From: Terricaulis silvestris
GTDB lineage: Bacteria; Pseudomonadota; Alphaproteobacteria; Caulobacterales; Aquidulcibacteraceae
NCBI RefSeq assembly: GCF_009792355.1
Contig: NZ_CP047045.1
Span: 186,001 to 250,000, forward strand
Reading direction: 5' to 3'
DNA: 64,000 bases
Made by a program: the position numbers and the translations under genes. Below are positions 7,985 through 16,804 of the stretch, one piece after another (position 1 is the first letter of the stretch; each line of letters opens with the position of its first letter). The notes beneath the pieces were generated by a model. That model was not told the DNA's origin, ran no database searches, and saw nothing but the letters and a program-made list of their open reading frames with translations.

Positions 7985-8482
7985 GTGGCCAGACACTGGT
8001 ACGTTGCTCGCGCAAAAACAGGCAAGGAAGACTTGGCCGCGGTCAATCTTCGCCGCCAGGGCTTTGAAGTTTTTCTGCCCTGTTCTTATCGAACCATTCG
8101 ACACGCTCGAAAGATCACGACGATACGCGCGGCGTTTTTCCCGGGCTATCTATTCGTTGCAATCGATGTCGAACATGAGCGTTGGCGCTCGATCGACGGG
8201 ACGATCGGTGTCATGGGGCTGATCAAGGCCAATGATCGCCCGTTGGCGACCCCGGCTGGTTTGGTGCAAACGCTGATCGCCGCCAGTGGCGCCGATGGCA
8301 TGCTCGACTTGTCGCGTTCGCTGAGGCCAGGAGCTGCGGCGCGCGTGATTGGCGGTCCTTTCGCCGATCAGCTCGCCATCGTCGAGCGAATGACCGGGCC
8401 TGATCGCGTGCGTGTGTTGTTGTCGATCATGAACCAGACCGTGCCGGTCGAAGTGGAACGTGGTGCGCTTGCGGCGATCTGA
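7985..8482 (+). CDS. NusG/RfaH-like specialised transcription antiterminator
   Basis: This 165-aa protein begins ARHWYVARAKTGKEDLAAVNLRRQGFEVFLP, the NusG N-terminal domain of RfaH/UpxY-type factors. It continues through FFPGYLFVAIDVEHERW, and has a KOW-like C-terminal domain (PGAAARVIGGPFADQLAIVERM). The open frame extends further upstream, but GTG 7985 with AGGGG upstream gives the family start; the upstream part overlaps the sugar transferase. Family role: accompanies RNA polymerase to prevent premature termination in long polysaccharide operons. The main glycosyltransferase operon lies on the opposite strand, so action there would be in trans. Confidence 0.88.
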   Translation: MARHWYVARAKTGKEDLAAVNLRRQGFEVFLPCSYRTIRHARKITTIRAAFFPGYLFVAIDVEHERWRSIDGTIGVMGLIKANDRPLATPAGLVQTLIAASGADGMLDLSRSLRPGAAARVIGGPFADQLAIVERMTGPDRVRVLLSIMNQTVPVEVERGALAAI

Positions 8483-8552
8483 TGGTCAGCAATTGTGATG
8501 AGGCGCCAACACTTGGCGCGTCGGCAAAGACAAGAGAGTTTGGGAGGGGAAG

Positions 8553-9545
8553 GTGCAAACGGTGAAAGCGGCTCTTGTCTGCGGGGCCGGGGGATTCATC
8601 GGAAACCACTTGGTGAAGCGCCTGAAGCGCGAGGGGTTCTGGGTCCGCGGTGTTGATCTCAAATTCCCCGAATACGCCGACACCGAAGCAGACGATTTTG
8701 TCGTAGGAGACCTTCGCGATCCATCATTTGTGCGCGACGTGATCGACCGGAAATTTGACGAAACATATCAGCTCGCCGCGGATATGGGCGGCGCTGGGTT
8801 CATCTTCAGCGGCGAAAACGACGCCGCGATTATGCATAATTCGGCGACGATCAACCTCAACATTCTCGATGCTGCGTATAAGCGCAACAACAAGCGGATC
8901 TTTTATTCGTCGTCGGCGTGTATGTATCCCGCCCACAATCAGGACGATCCGGATAATCCAAACTGCCGGGAAGACAGCGCTTATCCGGCGGCGCCCGATA
9001 GCGAATACGGTTGGGAGAAACTCTTCTCAGAGCGGCTCTATCTCTCTTACGCACGCTGCCGCGGCATGGATGTGCGCGTTGCGCGCTACCACAATATCTT
9101 TGGGCCGGAAGGCACGTGGGATGGCGGTCGCGAGAAGGCGCCGGCGGCCTTGTGCCGCAAGATCGCGCTCGCTAATAACGGCGACGCCATTGACGTGTGG
9201 GGCGACGGGCAGCAGACGCGCTCATTCCTTTATGTCGACGATTGCCTTGAAGGGACAGTTCGGCTGACCCGCTCTGATTTCCAGGGACCCGTGAACATCG
9301 GCTCTGACGAGATGGTCAGCATAAATGGCCTGGTTGATATGATCGCCGACATTGCCGGCAAGACCGTCAAACGCAACAACGTCCCTGGCCCACTGGGCGT
9401 GAGAGGGCGCAATTCACACAACGCGCTGATCCAAGAGAAGCTTGGGTGGGCACCGTCGCGCCCTCTGCTGCGGGGCCTCGAAATCACCTACGAGTGGATC
9501 GAGCGCCAAGTCCACTCAAATGTCGCGATGAATCTGGCGGAATGA
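8553..9545 (+). CDS. GDP-mannose 3,5-epimerase-like NAD-dependent sugar epimerase
   Basis: This 330-aa extended SDR has the Rossmann motif GAGGFIG (11-17), the catalytic YGWEK pair (Y152, K156) and SSACMYP with C123. It also has the EGTWDGGREKAPAALCRK segment and GVRGRNSHN near the end. These features, including the ADMGGAGF stretch, match GDP-mannose 3,5-epimerase closely, where the Cys and Lys act as acid/base. The product would be GDP-L-galactose or GDP-L-gulose for the polysaccharide. GTG start after GGGAGGGGAAG. It ends the + strand series and faces the convergent glycosyltransferase operon with 38 nt between stops. Confidence 0.85.
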   Translation: MQTVKAALVCGAGGFIGNHLVKRLKREGFWVRGVDLKFPEYADTEADDFVVGDLRDPSFVRDVIDRKFDETYQLAADMGGAGFIFSGENDAAIMHNSATINLNILDAAYKRNNKRIFYSSSACMYPAHNQDDPDNPNCREDSAYPAAPDSEYGWEKLFSERLYLSYARCRGMDVRVARYHNIFGPEGTWDGGREKAPAALCRKIALANNGDAIDVWGDGQQTRSFLYVDDCLEGTVRLTRSDFQGPVNIGSDEMVSINGLVDMIADIAGKTVKRNNVPGPLGVRGRNSHNALIQEKLGWAPSRPLLRGLEITYEWIERQVHSNVAMNLAE

Positions 9546-9583
9546 GCGAACGAAGCGCTCGTCGAACTTCGCCCAATCCCCGC

Positions 9584-10705
9584 CTAAGACACGGTTATGG
9601 CCCGGCTTTGCTCCAGGCTTGCGAGCACCCGCTCAACACCCGAGACGTCGTTGCTTCGTATGGAGTGATGGCGTCCATCCACCGACACGAGGACATGAAG
9701 GTCGGACTCCTCGGGGCCCACGTAAAGGCAGGGCCGCCCGCTTGCGACGCAACCATAGATTTTTGAAGGGATCACATAGCCCCAAAACGAGTCGCCGAGC
9801 AAAATCAGATGCGCGTCCGCCGCGAGAAGTACGCCGGCGAGCGCTTCGACCGGCGCGGGCTGAGTGTGGTGCACCGGGAGCTTGTGCGCGTCACAGAACG
9901 CCTTGAGCGGCGCGACGCCGGTTCCAGTGGCATTGAGCCAAAGACGTACGCGGTTGGAGCCCGTGTGCACATGCAGGCGATAAGCTTCGGCAAACGTGCG
10001 CCAATCGTGCGCCACGCCCAGGTTTCCGGAATAGAGAAGGACGATGTCTTTCGCTTCGAAAGGTCGCTCCGCCGGGATGGTCCGAGAAGAGAAAGTGACG
10101 GGCGAGCCGTCGCGTACGATGGCAACGCGGCTTAGGTCGACCCCGCTCTCAACAAGGCGCACTTTCTGGCAATCACTCAGAGCTTCGATGCGATCGGCGC
10201 GGCGTCGCAACGCGTGGAAGACGCGAGCCAAGGGTTTAAGCCAATGGGCCTTGCCTGACGCGATCGCAGTCTCCGGATAAAAATCAGTGATGCGGTAGGT
10301 GATGCGATGACTTCGAATGAACATCGCCCGTAGCAGCACGAGATACGAGAGAAACGGCGGCGAGCCCGTGACTTTGATTTCGCACGCGCCTTTGCCTCGC
10401 GTCGCCTTCCCCATGGCGGCGATGAGCGCGAAATTGGCGCTGAGCGCCCAGAACGCGCGCTCCAACAGGTTTTTCTTGTTAGGGGTTGCGCGCGCGATGC
10501 GCACGACGGTGAGTTCGCCCTCCCCACAGTTCTCGAAAGAACGTTCACTGGCGCGGCCCAAACCGATCAACGTGACTTTGCGTCCCGCCGCTGCAGCGCG
10601 TTGCGCTTCGGCCAATTGATACTGGCCTACAGCGCCAAATTCCGGCGGAATCCAATCGCAGACGATGATGAGAGGGAGAAGCTCGGGCGCGACTGGTGTC
10701 GTCAT
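9584..10705 (-). CDS. Glycosyltransferase, GT4-like (GT-B fold)
   Basis: A 373-aa GT-B protein. The N-terminal half has DWIPPEFGAVGQYQLAEAQ, a typical GT4 acceptor-side opening. The C-terminal half has IVLLYSGNLGVAHDW and IPSKIYGCVASGRPCLYVG, the nucleotide-sugar side with the P-S-K-x-Y variant common in WbuB-like enzymes. The ATG at 10705 is preferred because it gives an ATGA overlap with the upstream gene stop; an ATG two codons earlier exists. It is the last gene of the long minus-strand EPS operon. Donor and acceptor cannot be told from sequence. Confidence 0.85.
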   Translation of the reverse strand: MTTPVAPELLPLIIVCDWIPPEFGAVGQYQLAEAQRAAAAGRKVTLIGLGRASERSFENCGEGELTVVRIARATPNKKNLLERAFWALSANFALIAAMGKATRGKGACEIKVTGSPPFLSYLVLLRAMFIRSHRITYRITDFYPETAIASGKAHWLKPLARVFHALRRRADRIEALSDCQKVRLVESGVDLSRVAIVRDGSPVTFSSRTIPAERPFEAKDIVLLYSGNLGVAHDWRTFAEAYRLHVHTGSNRVRLWLNATGTGVAPLKAFCDAHKLPVHHTQPAPVEALAGVLLAADAHLILLGDSFWGYVIPSKIYGCVASGRPCLYVGPEESDLHVLVSVDGRHHSIRSNDVSGVERVLASLEQSRAITVS

Positions 10706-11529
10706 GCGCACGCTTCAGCGCCGTTCGGTCCTGGAAGGAGATCGCCCGTCTTCCCCGTCAACCAATAGATCAAAAGACCGAGATATTCCTTGGCCGCCAG
10801 ATCGAGTTTGTGAAGGCGGTCAGAGACGCTGAAAGACAAAAGCCTGCTGCGTTCATCGACCTGCCAATCCGTCGGCGCGGCGATCACGTCCAGGCCCGCT
10901 TTGCGAAATGTTCCCACGGCGCGCGGCATGTGGAAGGCCGATGTCACCAGTAACCAGCGGCCGCGGGCACGGCCCGCGTGCGTGGCCGCTAGGAGAGCGT
11001 TCTCCGCCGTGGTTCGCGACGCTGTCTCCAGAACTAGCCGCTCGCGAGATACGCCAAGCTCGCCGAGCAAATCCGCCGTCGCCTCCGCTTCGCTTCTAAC
11101 GCCTTGGCGCGCAAAGGTCTGACCTCCTGACACCAGCATAAGCGCTTGCGGGTGGGCTCTCGCGAGCGCTGCGGCGAGGCGGATGCGGTCAGCTCCGTCC
11201 TGGAGGTCCTCCTCTATGCGACCATCGACGCTGACCGAGCCCATCGATCCGCCAAGCAGCAAGATGCCCGCAATGTCGCGTGGCTCCGAAGCAGGGCAGC
11301 TCGCCAGCGGCGGGAAACGCCGCTCAAGCGTGCGCAAGCTTGCGTCACCAATGGGAAAAACGATCACGGTCGCTATCACGACGGCGGCGGTCGACGCGAC
11401 GCGCTTTCCGAACAAAGCGGTGCGCCTAAAACGTTCCAACGCTAAGCCCGCTAAAGCGATTAAGAATAGAAGGTTCGTTGGAGACAGTGCGAGCCAGGCA
11501 ATCTTCGACCCGAGGAAGAGTAGATTCAT
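10702..11529 (-). CDS. YdcF/ElyC-like DUF218 membrane protein
   Basis: This 275-aa protein has two N-terminal transmembrane helices (about residues 15-31 and 45-61) followed by a DUF218 domain: GILLLGGSMGS, LMLVSGGQTF, ETASRTTAENALLA and RWLLVTSAFHMPRAVGTFRKAGLDVIAAPTDW. DUF218 proteins such as ElyC/SanA act in envelope polymer metabolism, but the reaction is not settled. It overlaps the downstream glycosyltransferase start by 4 nt. There is a gap of 109 nt to the carbamoyltransferase, in which I see no gene. Its role in the EPS locus is inferred from position. Confidence 0.85.
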   Translation of the reverse strand: MNLLFLGSKIAWLALSPTNLLFLIALAGLALERFRRTALFGKRVASTAAVVIATVIVFPIGDASLRTLERRFPPLASCPASEPRDIAGILLLGGSMGSVSVDGRIEEDLQDGADRIRLAAALARAHPQALMLVSGGQTFARQGVRSEAEATADLLGELGVSRERLVLETASRTTAENALLAATHAGRARGRWLLVTSAFHMPRAVGTFRKAGLDVIAAPTDWQVDERSRLLSFSVSDRLHKLDLAAKEYLGLLIYWLTGKTGDLLPGPNGAEACA

Positions 11530-11638
11530 CGCAGCGCGCTATTGGGTGACCACGAGCGAGGGCTCGCCGCGGTCGCTGACTTCGAAAATGCGGAATCGCT
11601 GGGTACAAAGCGAAACCAATATCGCCGCTGCATAATGC

Positions 11639-13408
11639 TCACGTCACAAGCGCGGCACTGACGGCGTGGGTCCGCTCGACAAAGTGTTCGCCTATCACCA
11701 GCACATCCATCTGTGTGCGCAAGAAGCAATCAAGCGCCTCTTCTGGACGGCAGACGACAGGCTCATTTTCGTTGAAACTCGTATTGAGCACTATCGGCAC
11801 GCCCGTGATTTCATGGAAGGCGTCGATCAATTTGGCGTAACGCGGGTTGGTGTCGCGGTTGACGCTCTGGAGTCGCCCTGAACCGTCAACATGGGTGACC
11901 GCGGGAAGTTGGGCGCGCTTCTCCTCGCGAATCTGGAACACCTGCATCATGAACGGCACCGCGTCGTCTTCCTCAAACCACGCGCCGACGTATTCGGCGA
12001 GGACCGAGGGCGCGAAGGGTCGAAAGCTTTCTCGCCGCTTGATCTTGGCGTTGAGAATTTGCTTCATATCGCCCCTGCGCGGATCACACACGATCGAGCG
12101 GTTTCCGAGGGCGCGAGGGCCCCATTCCATTCTGCCTTGAAACCAGCCAACCACTTTCCCGACCGCTACTGCCTCTGCGGTGCGGCGACATAGTGCTTCC
12201 TCGTCAACAAGCCTTGCGACGGTGCAGCCAGCGGCGTCCAACTCCGCTTGTTTGCTCTGAAGGAGCGCCGCGCAGGTGGCGTCGCCAAAGGCCGGCCCCC
12301 AATAGGCATGATCCATGACAAAATGGCGGGCGCCGCCCTGTTCGTGCCAGACCGCGAACGCCGCGCCGATCGCGCCGCCAGCGTCACCTGGCGCCGCATG
12401 AACGTAGACACGTTTGAATGGGGTTTGACGGCGCACCTTGCCGTTGGCGACCGAGTTATTGGCGCAGCCTCCGGCAAGCACAAGATCAGTGATGCCGGAC
12501 TCGTTCTGCGCGGCGGCGATAAGGTGAAAGAACGCCTCTTCATAGAGCGCTTGGGTTGAGCGGGCCAGATCACGATGCCGTTGCATGAGCGGGTCGTCGG
12601 GCTTGCGGCGCGGGCCGAGCAAGGCCTCCAGTTCCTCGGCGAATAGATCGCCAAAGACGGGTGACCCGTTCTCCCATTGGTAGGGCACGTACTCTTTGTG
12701 ATGCCTGAAGTACTTTAGGTTAAGCGCGAAGCGTCCCTTGTCTTTCAAGACGAGCATGTCACGCACTCGGTCCACATACCGGGGCTGGCCGTAGGGCGCC
12801 AGGCCCATCACCTTGTACTCATCGCCGTAGTGCGCAAATCCCAAAAACTGCGTCATCGCTTGATAGAAGATGCCCAGCGAGTGCGGGAAATAAATTCTGT
12901 CGTTTATGTCTATCTCGACGCCGCGCCCGATGCCCCAGGCGGCGCTGGCAAAGTCGCCAAATCCATCAACCGAGATGGCCACTGCTTGCTCAAACGGCGA
13001 GACATGGAATGCCGAAGAGAGGTGCGCGAGGTGATGTTCGACCGCGTGCGTCTGCCCTTTGAAGTGTTGACCGGGATAGATTTCCTCCAAGAGTTGGGCC
13101 GCACTTGCTCGTTTCTTGCGCGTCGACAGGCGATCGATCACCATCGCCATGCTTGGTCGTTGCCGCAGCAGGAACTCCGCGCGACGCCAGTTGTTGGCGC
13201 TGCTGTCTTGATTGACAGCGAGATGAGAGATGTCGCCAAGCGATGCGCCTGCCTCTTGTAGGCACCACTTTATCGCCTCCGACGGAAAGCCAGCCCAGTG
13301 CTTAATCCGGCGAAAGCGTTCCTCTTCAGCTGCAGCTATGAGCTTGCCATCGGAGACAAGGCAGGCGGCGGCATCAGCGTGAAAGGCGTTAAGGCCCAAG
13401 ATTAGCAT
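11639..13408 (-). CDS. Carbamoyltransferase (NodU/CmcH family)
   Basis: This 589-aa protein is of normal family length. The N-terminal Kae1-like domain begins MLILGLNAFHADAAACLV and contains AVEHHLAHLSSAF, with the metal-binding His residues, and GGCANNSVANGK. The C-terminal domain has GRMEWGPRALGNRSIVCDPR and PIVLNTSFNENEPVV. Such enzymes use carbamoyl phosphate and ATP to O-carbamoylate sugars or antibiotics, so an O-carbamoyl decoration on the polysaccharide is likely. It overlaps the upstream glycosyltransferase gene end by 20 nt. Confidence 0.93.
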   Translation of the reverse strand: MLILGLNAFHADAAACLVSDGKLIAAAEEERFRRIKHWAGFPSEAIKWCLQEAGASLGDISHLAVNQDSSANNWRRAEFLLRQRPSMAMVIDRLSTRKKRASAAQLLEEIYPGQHFKGQTHAVEHHLAHLSSAFHVSPFEQAVAISVDGFGDFASAAWGIGRGVEIDINDRIYFPHSLGIFYQAMTQFLGFAHYGDEYKVMGLAPYGQPRYVDRVRDMLVLKDKGRFALNLKYFRHHKEYVPYQWENGSPVFGDLFAEELEALLGPRRKPDDPLMQRHRDLARSTQALYEEAFFHLIAAAQNESGITDLVLAGGCANNSVANGKVRRQTPFKRVYVHAAPGDAGGAIGAAFAVWHEQGGARHFVMDHAYWGPAFGDATCAALLQSKQAELDAAGCTVARLVDEEALCRRTAEAVAVGKVVGWFQGRMEWGPRALGNRSIVCDPRRGDMKQILNAKIKRRESFRPFAPSVLAEYVGAWFEEDDAVPFMMQVFQIREEKRAQLPAVTHVDGSGRLQSVNRDTNPRYAKLIDAFHEITGVPIVLNTSFNENEPVVCRPEEALDCFLRTQMDVLVIGEHFVERTHAVSAALVT

Positions 13409-14180
13409 CTGTACTCCTCCGTCGCAGCCGTCGATCTTGATACGCGATGACGATTAGCCCCTCTGCAACCATTCGCTGCAGCGCGTAGAGCCACCCACTC
13501 GGCCCCTCAAAAAGTCCGCCTCGCAGAACCAGACAGTGGAGTCCGATCAGTAAGGGCGAAATGGGCAAGCTGGTTCTCAGCCACGCCTTCAAACCGCTGC
13601 TGCGCACTTCCAGCTTTTCGGCCTCTAGTTGGGCGTAGCGACCTTGAGACCGAAACCATTGCGCGAGCGGCTTTCTATCATCGTGAATGAGGGCGATCGG
13701 GGCTCGCGCTACGCGCCCCTCAATCTCGACGCGCTGGGTGTGACCATCTTGGACGTAGGTCGCGCGCATCCGTCGATAGAGAACTGTGACCGGGGGATAA
13801 ATGCCGGAGCGAAGAACGCGTCCGAACACGGCGTAGCGAAACGGAAATGAAACTCCCACGACCTCCGCAGCGTCTAATTGTGCGATCCACTCTGTTACCG
13901 CAAGTGGCACAACGTAGTCAGCATCGAGCGCCAGAATCCAATCGGTAGAAATCCCAGTTTCTTCGACGGCAAAGCGCCACTGCGTGGAGTGATTGTCAAA
14001 CGATCGCGTAAAGAGTTTTACGTTTGAGAAGGCGGCAGCGACACGCTGCGTGTCGTCTTCGCTTTCGCTGTCAACTACAACGACCTGCTTCGCCCAGCGC
14101 AAGTGCGCCAAGCAACGGGCGATGTTACTCGTCTCGTTGTAGGTCAAGATCACGGGCGTGATGTCCGCCAAAGCAGGCAT
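13389..14180 (-). CDS. Glycosyltransferase family 2
   Basis: A 263-aa GT-A protein. ATG 14180 is chosen since it yields ADITPVILTYNETSNIARCL, the GT2 opening, and a TAATG overlap with the preceding gene; a 72-residue upstream extension of the frame is a shadow. The donor-binding ALDADYV (DxD) and VVVDSESEDDT are visible. The C-terminal portion has a hydrophobic segment (LPISPLLIGLHCLVLRGGLF). The YNE and SxSxDDT style is that of WaaE/KdtX-like family 2 enzymes. The sugar transferred is unknown. Confidence 0.88.
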   Translation of the reverse strand: MPALADITPVILTYNETSNIARCLAHLRWAKQVVVVDSESEDDTQRVAAAFSNVKLFTRSFDNHSTQWRFAVEETGISTDWILALDADYVVPLAVTEWIAQLDAAEVVGVSFPFRYAVFGRVLRSGIYPPVTVLYRRMRATYVQDGHTQRVEIEGRVARAPIALIHDDRKPLAQWFRSQGRYAQLEAEKLEVRSSGLKAWLRTSLPISPLLIGLHCLVLRGGLFEGPSGWLYALQRMVAEGLIVIAYQDRRLRRRSTDANLGP

Positions 14181-15325
14181 TAGTCGATCCGCACCGTGGC
14201 AGGAGGAACGCCGCCATGCTGCAGCCAGCGATATACGTCCAACATATCGGCGGCCACGCGATCCCATGAATAGTCGCGCGCCATCCAGGCTCGGCCGTTG
14301 GCGCCCATTGCTTGTAATTCTTGGCGTGGCTTTGCCATCGCGATATCGAGGGCCTCCACCAATGGAGCCACGCCGTGGTCGATCCACCATCCGCAATCGT
14401 GAGTCTCAATGCCAGGCCAAGGAGCGCCTTTCGTTGAAATGACGGACGTCCCTGCTACTAAAGCCTCAGCTATGGTCAGTCCGAAATTCTCCTTTCGCGT
14501 CGGCATCACAAACAGGTCTGCTTGACGGTAGGCGTCAAGCCGTTCCGAGCCGTACAATGGACCTTCAATCGACACGTTAGAGAGCTTCAGGCGAGCAGCC
14601 TGCGCCCGCAATTCATCCGCGTGCCCATTCTCGTCAACCCCGACAATTCTGAGCCGCCATGATGGTCGATACGCAGCTTGCCAAGCGTCCAGCAGGCAAT
14701 CGAGACCCTTTATTGGGTGCAGCCGGCCAAGGTACAGCACCGTCCGATTTTCTGACGCGTTGCGTGTTTCTGCCAAAGCAGGGACGTCAACGCCGTTCCT
14801 TATGATGGCTACCGGTCGGCCGATCCCGAAGTGTCGCAAGTCTTGGAATTCGGCGTCCGAGGTGGCGTGATAGCACGCGGCATGACGGAAGAGTGGTCCC
14901 TGCAAGAGGTTCCAGAACAGGCTTTTTTTTGCCGACGAGAATGCGAGCGCCTCTTGGTTCAGCATGCCACGGGGAGAAATTATCAGGGGCCTGCTGTGTC
15001 TCTTCGTAACCCACCCCGAATAAATATTGGGTGCGAGCCAAAGGCCGTGATTGTGAATGATGTCCACGCGGCTCGCTTCATGGTCGAGCATTTCGAATAA
15101 GGCCCGCGACAAGCGAAGCTTGCGCAGAATGGGGACTTTGGCGAAGTCCTGTTTAAAGCGGAGGTCATCGGAAGAAGCTGGCGCGCTATCGGTTCTCTCT
15201 TGAACAGACAAGATTCTGGCGTCTGCTTCCTTCGATCTCAGTGCCTGGCAGAGTCGGGGTACCGAGTAGGACGGTCCGCCATAGCGCGGCGCAAGGCCAG
15301 CGATCACGTGCAGACACTTGATCAC
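14180..15325 (-). CDS. Glycosyltransferase, GT4 family
   Basis: A 381-aa protein when started at GTG 15325, which overlaps the polymerase stop by 4 nt (GTGA) and gives IKCLHVIAGLAPRYGGPSYSV. The longer open frame upstream lies inside the polymerase gene. GT4 hallmarks: HNHGLWLAPNIYSG, ISPRGMLNQEAL, TVLYLGRLHPIKGLDCLLDAW and the EX7E-like ENFGLTIAEALVAGTSVISTKGAPW. Resembles WcaL/WbdA-like mannosyl- or galactosyltransferases in layout, but specificity is not readable. Confidence 0.88.
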   Translation of the reverse strand: MIKCLHVIAGLAPRYGGPSYSVPRLCQALRSKEADARILSVQERTDSAPASSDDLRFKQDFAKVPILRKLRLSRALFEMLDHEASRVDIIHNHGLWLAPNIYSGWVTKRHSRPLIISPRGMLNQEALAFSSAKKSLFWNLLQGPLFRHAACYHATSDAEFQDLRHFGIGRPVAIIRNGVDVPALAETRNASENRTVLYLGRLHPIKGLDCLLDAWQAAYRPSWRLRIVGVDENGHADELRAQAARLKLSNVSIEGPLYGSERLDAYRQADLFVMPTRKENFGLTIAEALVAGTSVISTKGAPWPGIETHDCGWWIDHGVAPLVEALDIAMAKPRQELQAMGANGRAWMARDYSWDRVAADMLDVYRWLQHGGVPPATVRID

Positions 15326-16788
15326 GGCCCGCGTCGTGACCGTGCGTGGTCGGCGGGTGGCGTTACTTGCCCCGCGGGTTTTCGCATCAACACAAACGGC
15401 TCTAAGCGCGGCCAAAGAATGACCGCGAACAGGGCGCTGCCGGCCCAACCCCAACCAAGCGCGCCGACAAGCTTTACGTTGCTCATTTCGAATTGTTGCA
15501 CGGGCCACAGGAATGAAATCGTCAAGGCTAGCCCGAGCGCAGCGCCTCCCGAACGACTGAGGCGAACGAGTCCGAGAACGCCAACGCCATAAACAAGCCC
15601 CATGAAAAAGGCGGTGACGATTGCGCCGAACGCGCCAAAATCGATGTAGCTTTCACCGACATAGCCGATGGAGATCGAGGTGCCCGAGGAGTCCGATGCA
15701 AGCCGCCGACCTGTATACTGCATGGTGCGCACGCTGTCGGACGGGAGGGGGGGCTTGTCAGGAAACAAGAGCCTTGGTGTAAGAATGTTTTGAAACGCTT
15801 CGCCCCATAGCCCTCCGTTTTGATGCTCAATCCGTGCCGGCACGCTCCGAAGCGTTTCGGCGAGAAAATCGACATACGAAACGCGCGACAAGAGATCCAA
15901 AAAGCCATCAGACAGGTCTTGAGGTTTGATGCTCAGGATTGAGTCAGACAACGCGGCCGCCTGTTCATCCGGCGAGATCAGGATCACTTGTTGGCCGGTG
16001 CCAGCGTTCAGAATTTCACGATAATTGGGTTTGATGATCGTCCAGACCGTCCCCAGCAATAACAACGAAACGAAAGTGCCAATCAATAAGGGCCAAGAGC
16101 GACGCCAAGCATGACGGGCAAGAGAGATCAACGTGATGCCGGCCAGCGCCAGCACGGTTTTCCAATCGGAAAAGAAACTGAGGAAGCCGATCAGGATTTC
16201 AGCGCCGAAGACAGCGGCCAATGCAATACCGCCTCGCCTCGTATAGAACCAATGGCCGATAAGCAGAACGATAGGCGCGAGTCGGAGAGCGCCAATGGCG
16301 GAGATGAGTTGCGCCAGTCCGCCGCCGAAATAGGGCCCGGCCACTTGGCTGACAAGCAACAGGGGGAGATAGATCAGCACGAGCCCGCGGGGCGCGAACC
16401 GAGTGAAGTCTGATCCGCTCAGCGCAACGTTAGGGACAAATACGCGCGCGCCCAAGGAGAGCGCGGCGATTGCGGCCAACGCGAGATAAATAGCGGCGTT
16501 CGTTTGCGGCGTAACCACGAACAAGCTCAAACCGGTGATCCAGCGGGACGTTGGTTCTTCGAGAGAAATACCGATTAGGTTCGCGAGCCAGATCTTAGAA
16601 GACGCCTGCAACCATTGGACCGAAAGCATGCAAGCTACAACGCTGCTGATCGCGTTGTTGAATGCGCCCCACCAGATTGCGCTGAGCGTTAGTCCCCCCG
16701 CCAGCGTGAGCAGGGGATTGCTTGTTGCGATGGACGCCAAAGCGAGCGCCAGACCCAAGATAACTGCGGGGTTCGATTTATTGGTCAT
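15322..16788 (-). CDS. Wzy-like polysaccharide polymerase (polytopic membrane protein)
   Basis: A 488-aa protein with about 11-12 hydrophobic segments spread over its length. One large hydrophilic loop (roughly residues 255-365) contains ILTPRLLFPDKPPLPSD and a following SISIGYVGESYIDFG segment. This pattern, with the PRxxFPDKP motif and an E near a transmembrane entry, is seen in O-antigen/EPS polymerases. Its place among glycosyltransferases and a Wzx-like flippase supports polymerisation of lipid-linked repeats in the periplasm. Sequence families of Wzy are very divergent, so the call rests on topology, motif and context. Confidence 0.78.
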   Translation of the reverse strand: MTNKSNPAVILGLALALASIATSNPLLTLAGGLTLSAIWWGAFNNAISSVVACMLSVQWLQASSKIWLANLIGISLEEPTSRWITGLSLFVVTPQTNAAIYLALAAIAALSLGARVFVPNVALSGSDFTRFAPRGLVLIYLPLLLVSQVAGPYFGGGLAQLISAIGALRLAPIVLLIGHWFYTRRGGIALAAVFGAEILIGFLSFFSDWKTVLALAGITLISLARHAWRRSWPLLIGTFVSLLLLGTVWTIIKPNYREILNAGTGQQVILISPDEQAAALSDSILSIKPQDLSDGFLDLLSRVSYVDFLAETLRSVPARIEHQNGGLWGEAFQNILTPRLLFPDKPPLPSDSVRTMQYTGRRLASDSSGTSISIGYVGESYIDFGAFGAIVTAFFMGLVYGVGVLGLVRLSRSGGAALGLALTISFLWPVQQFEMSNVKLVGALGWGWAGSALFAVILWPRLEPFVLMRKPAGQVTPPADHARSRRGP

Positions 16789-16804
16789 GCCTCACACAGC
16801 AATG

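Noticed and set aside
11530-11638. Small DUF5989/SxtJ-like gene next to the carbamoyltransferase
   Set aside because: Frames in the gap are under 40 codons, lack hydrophobic segments and have no good start.
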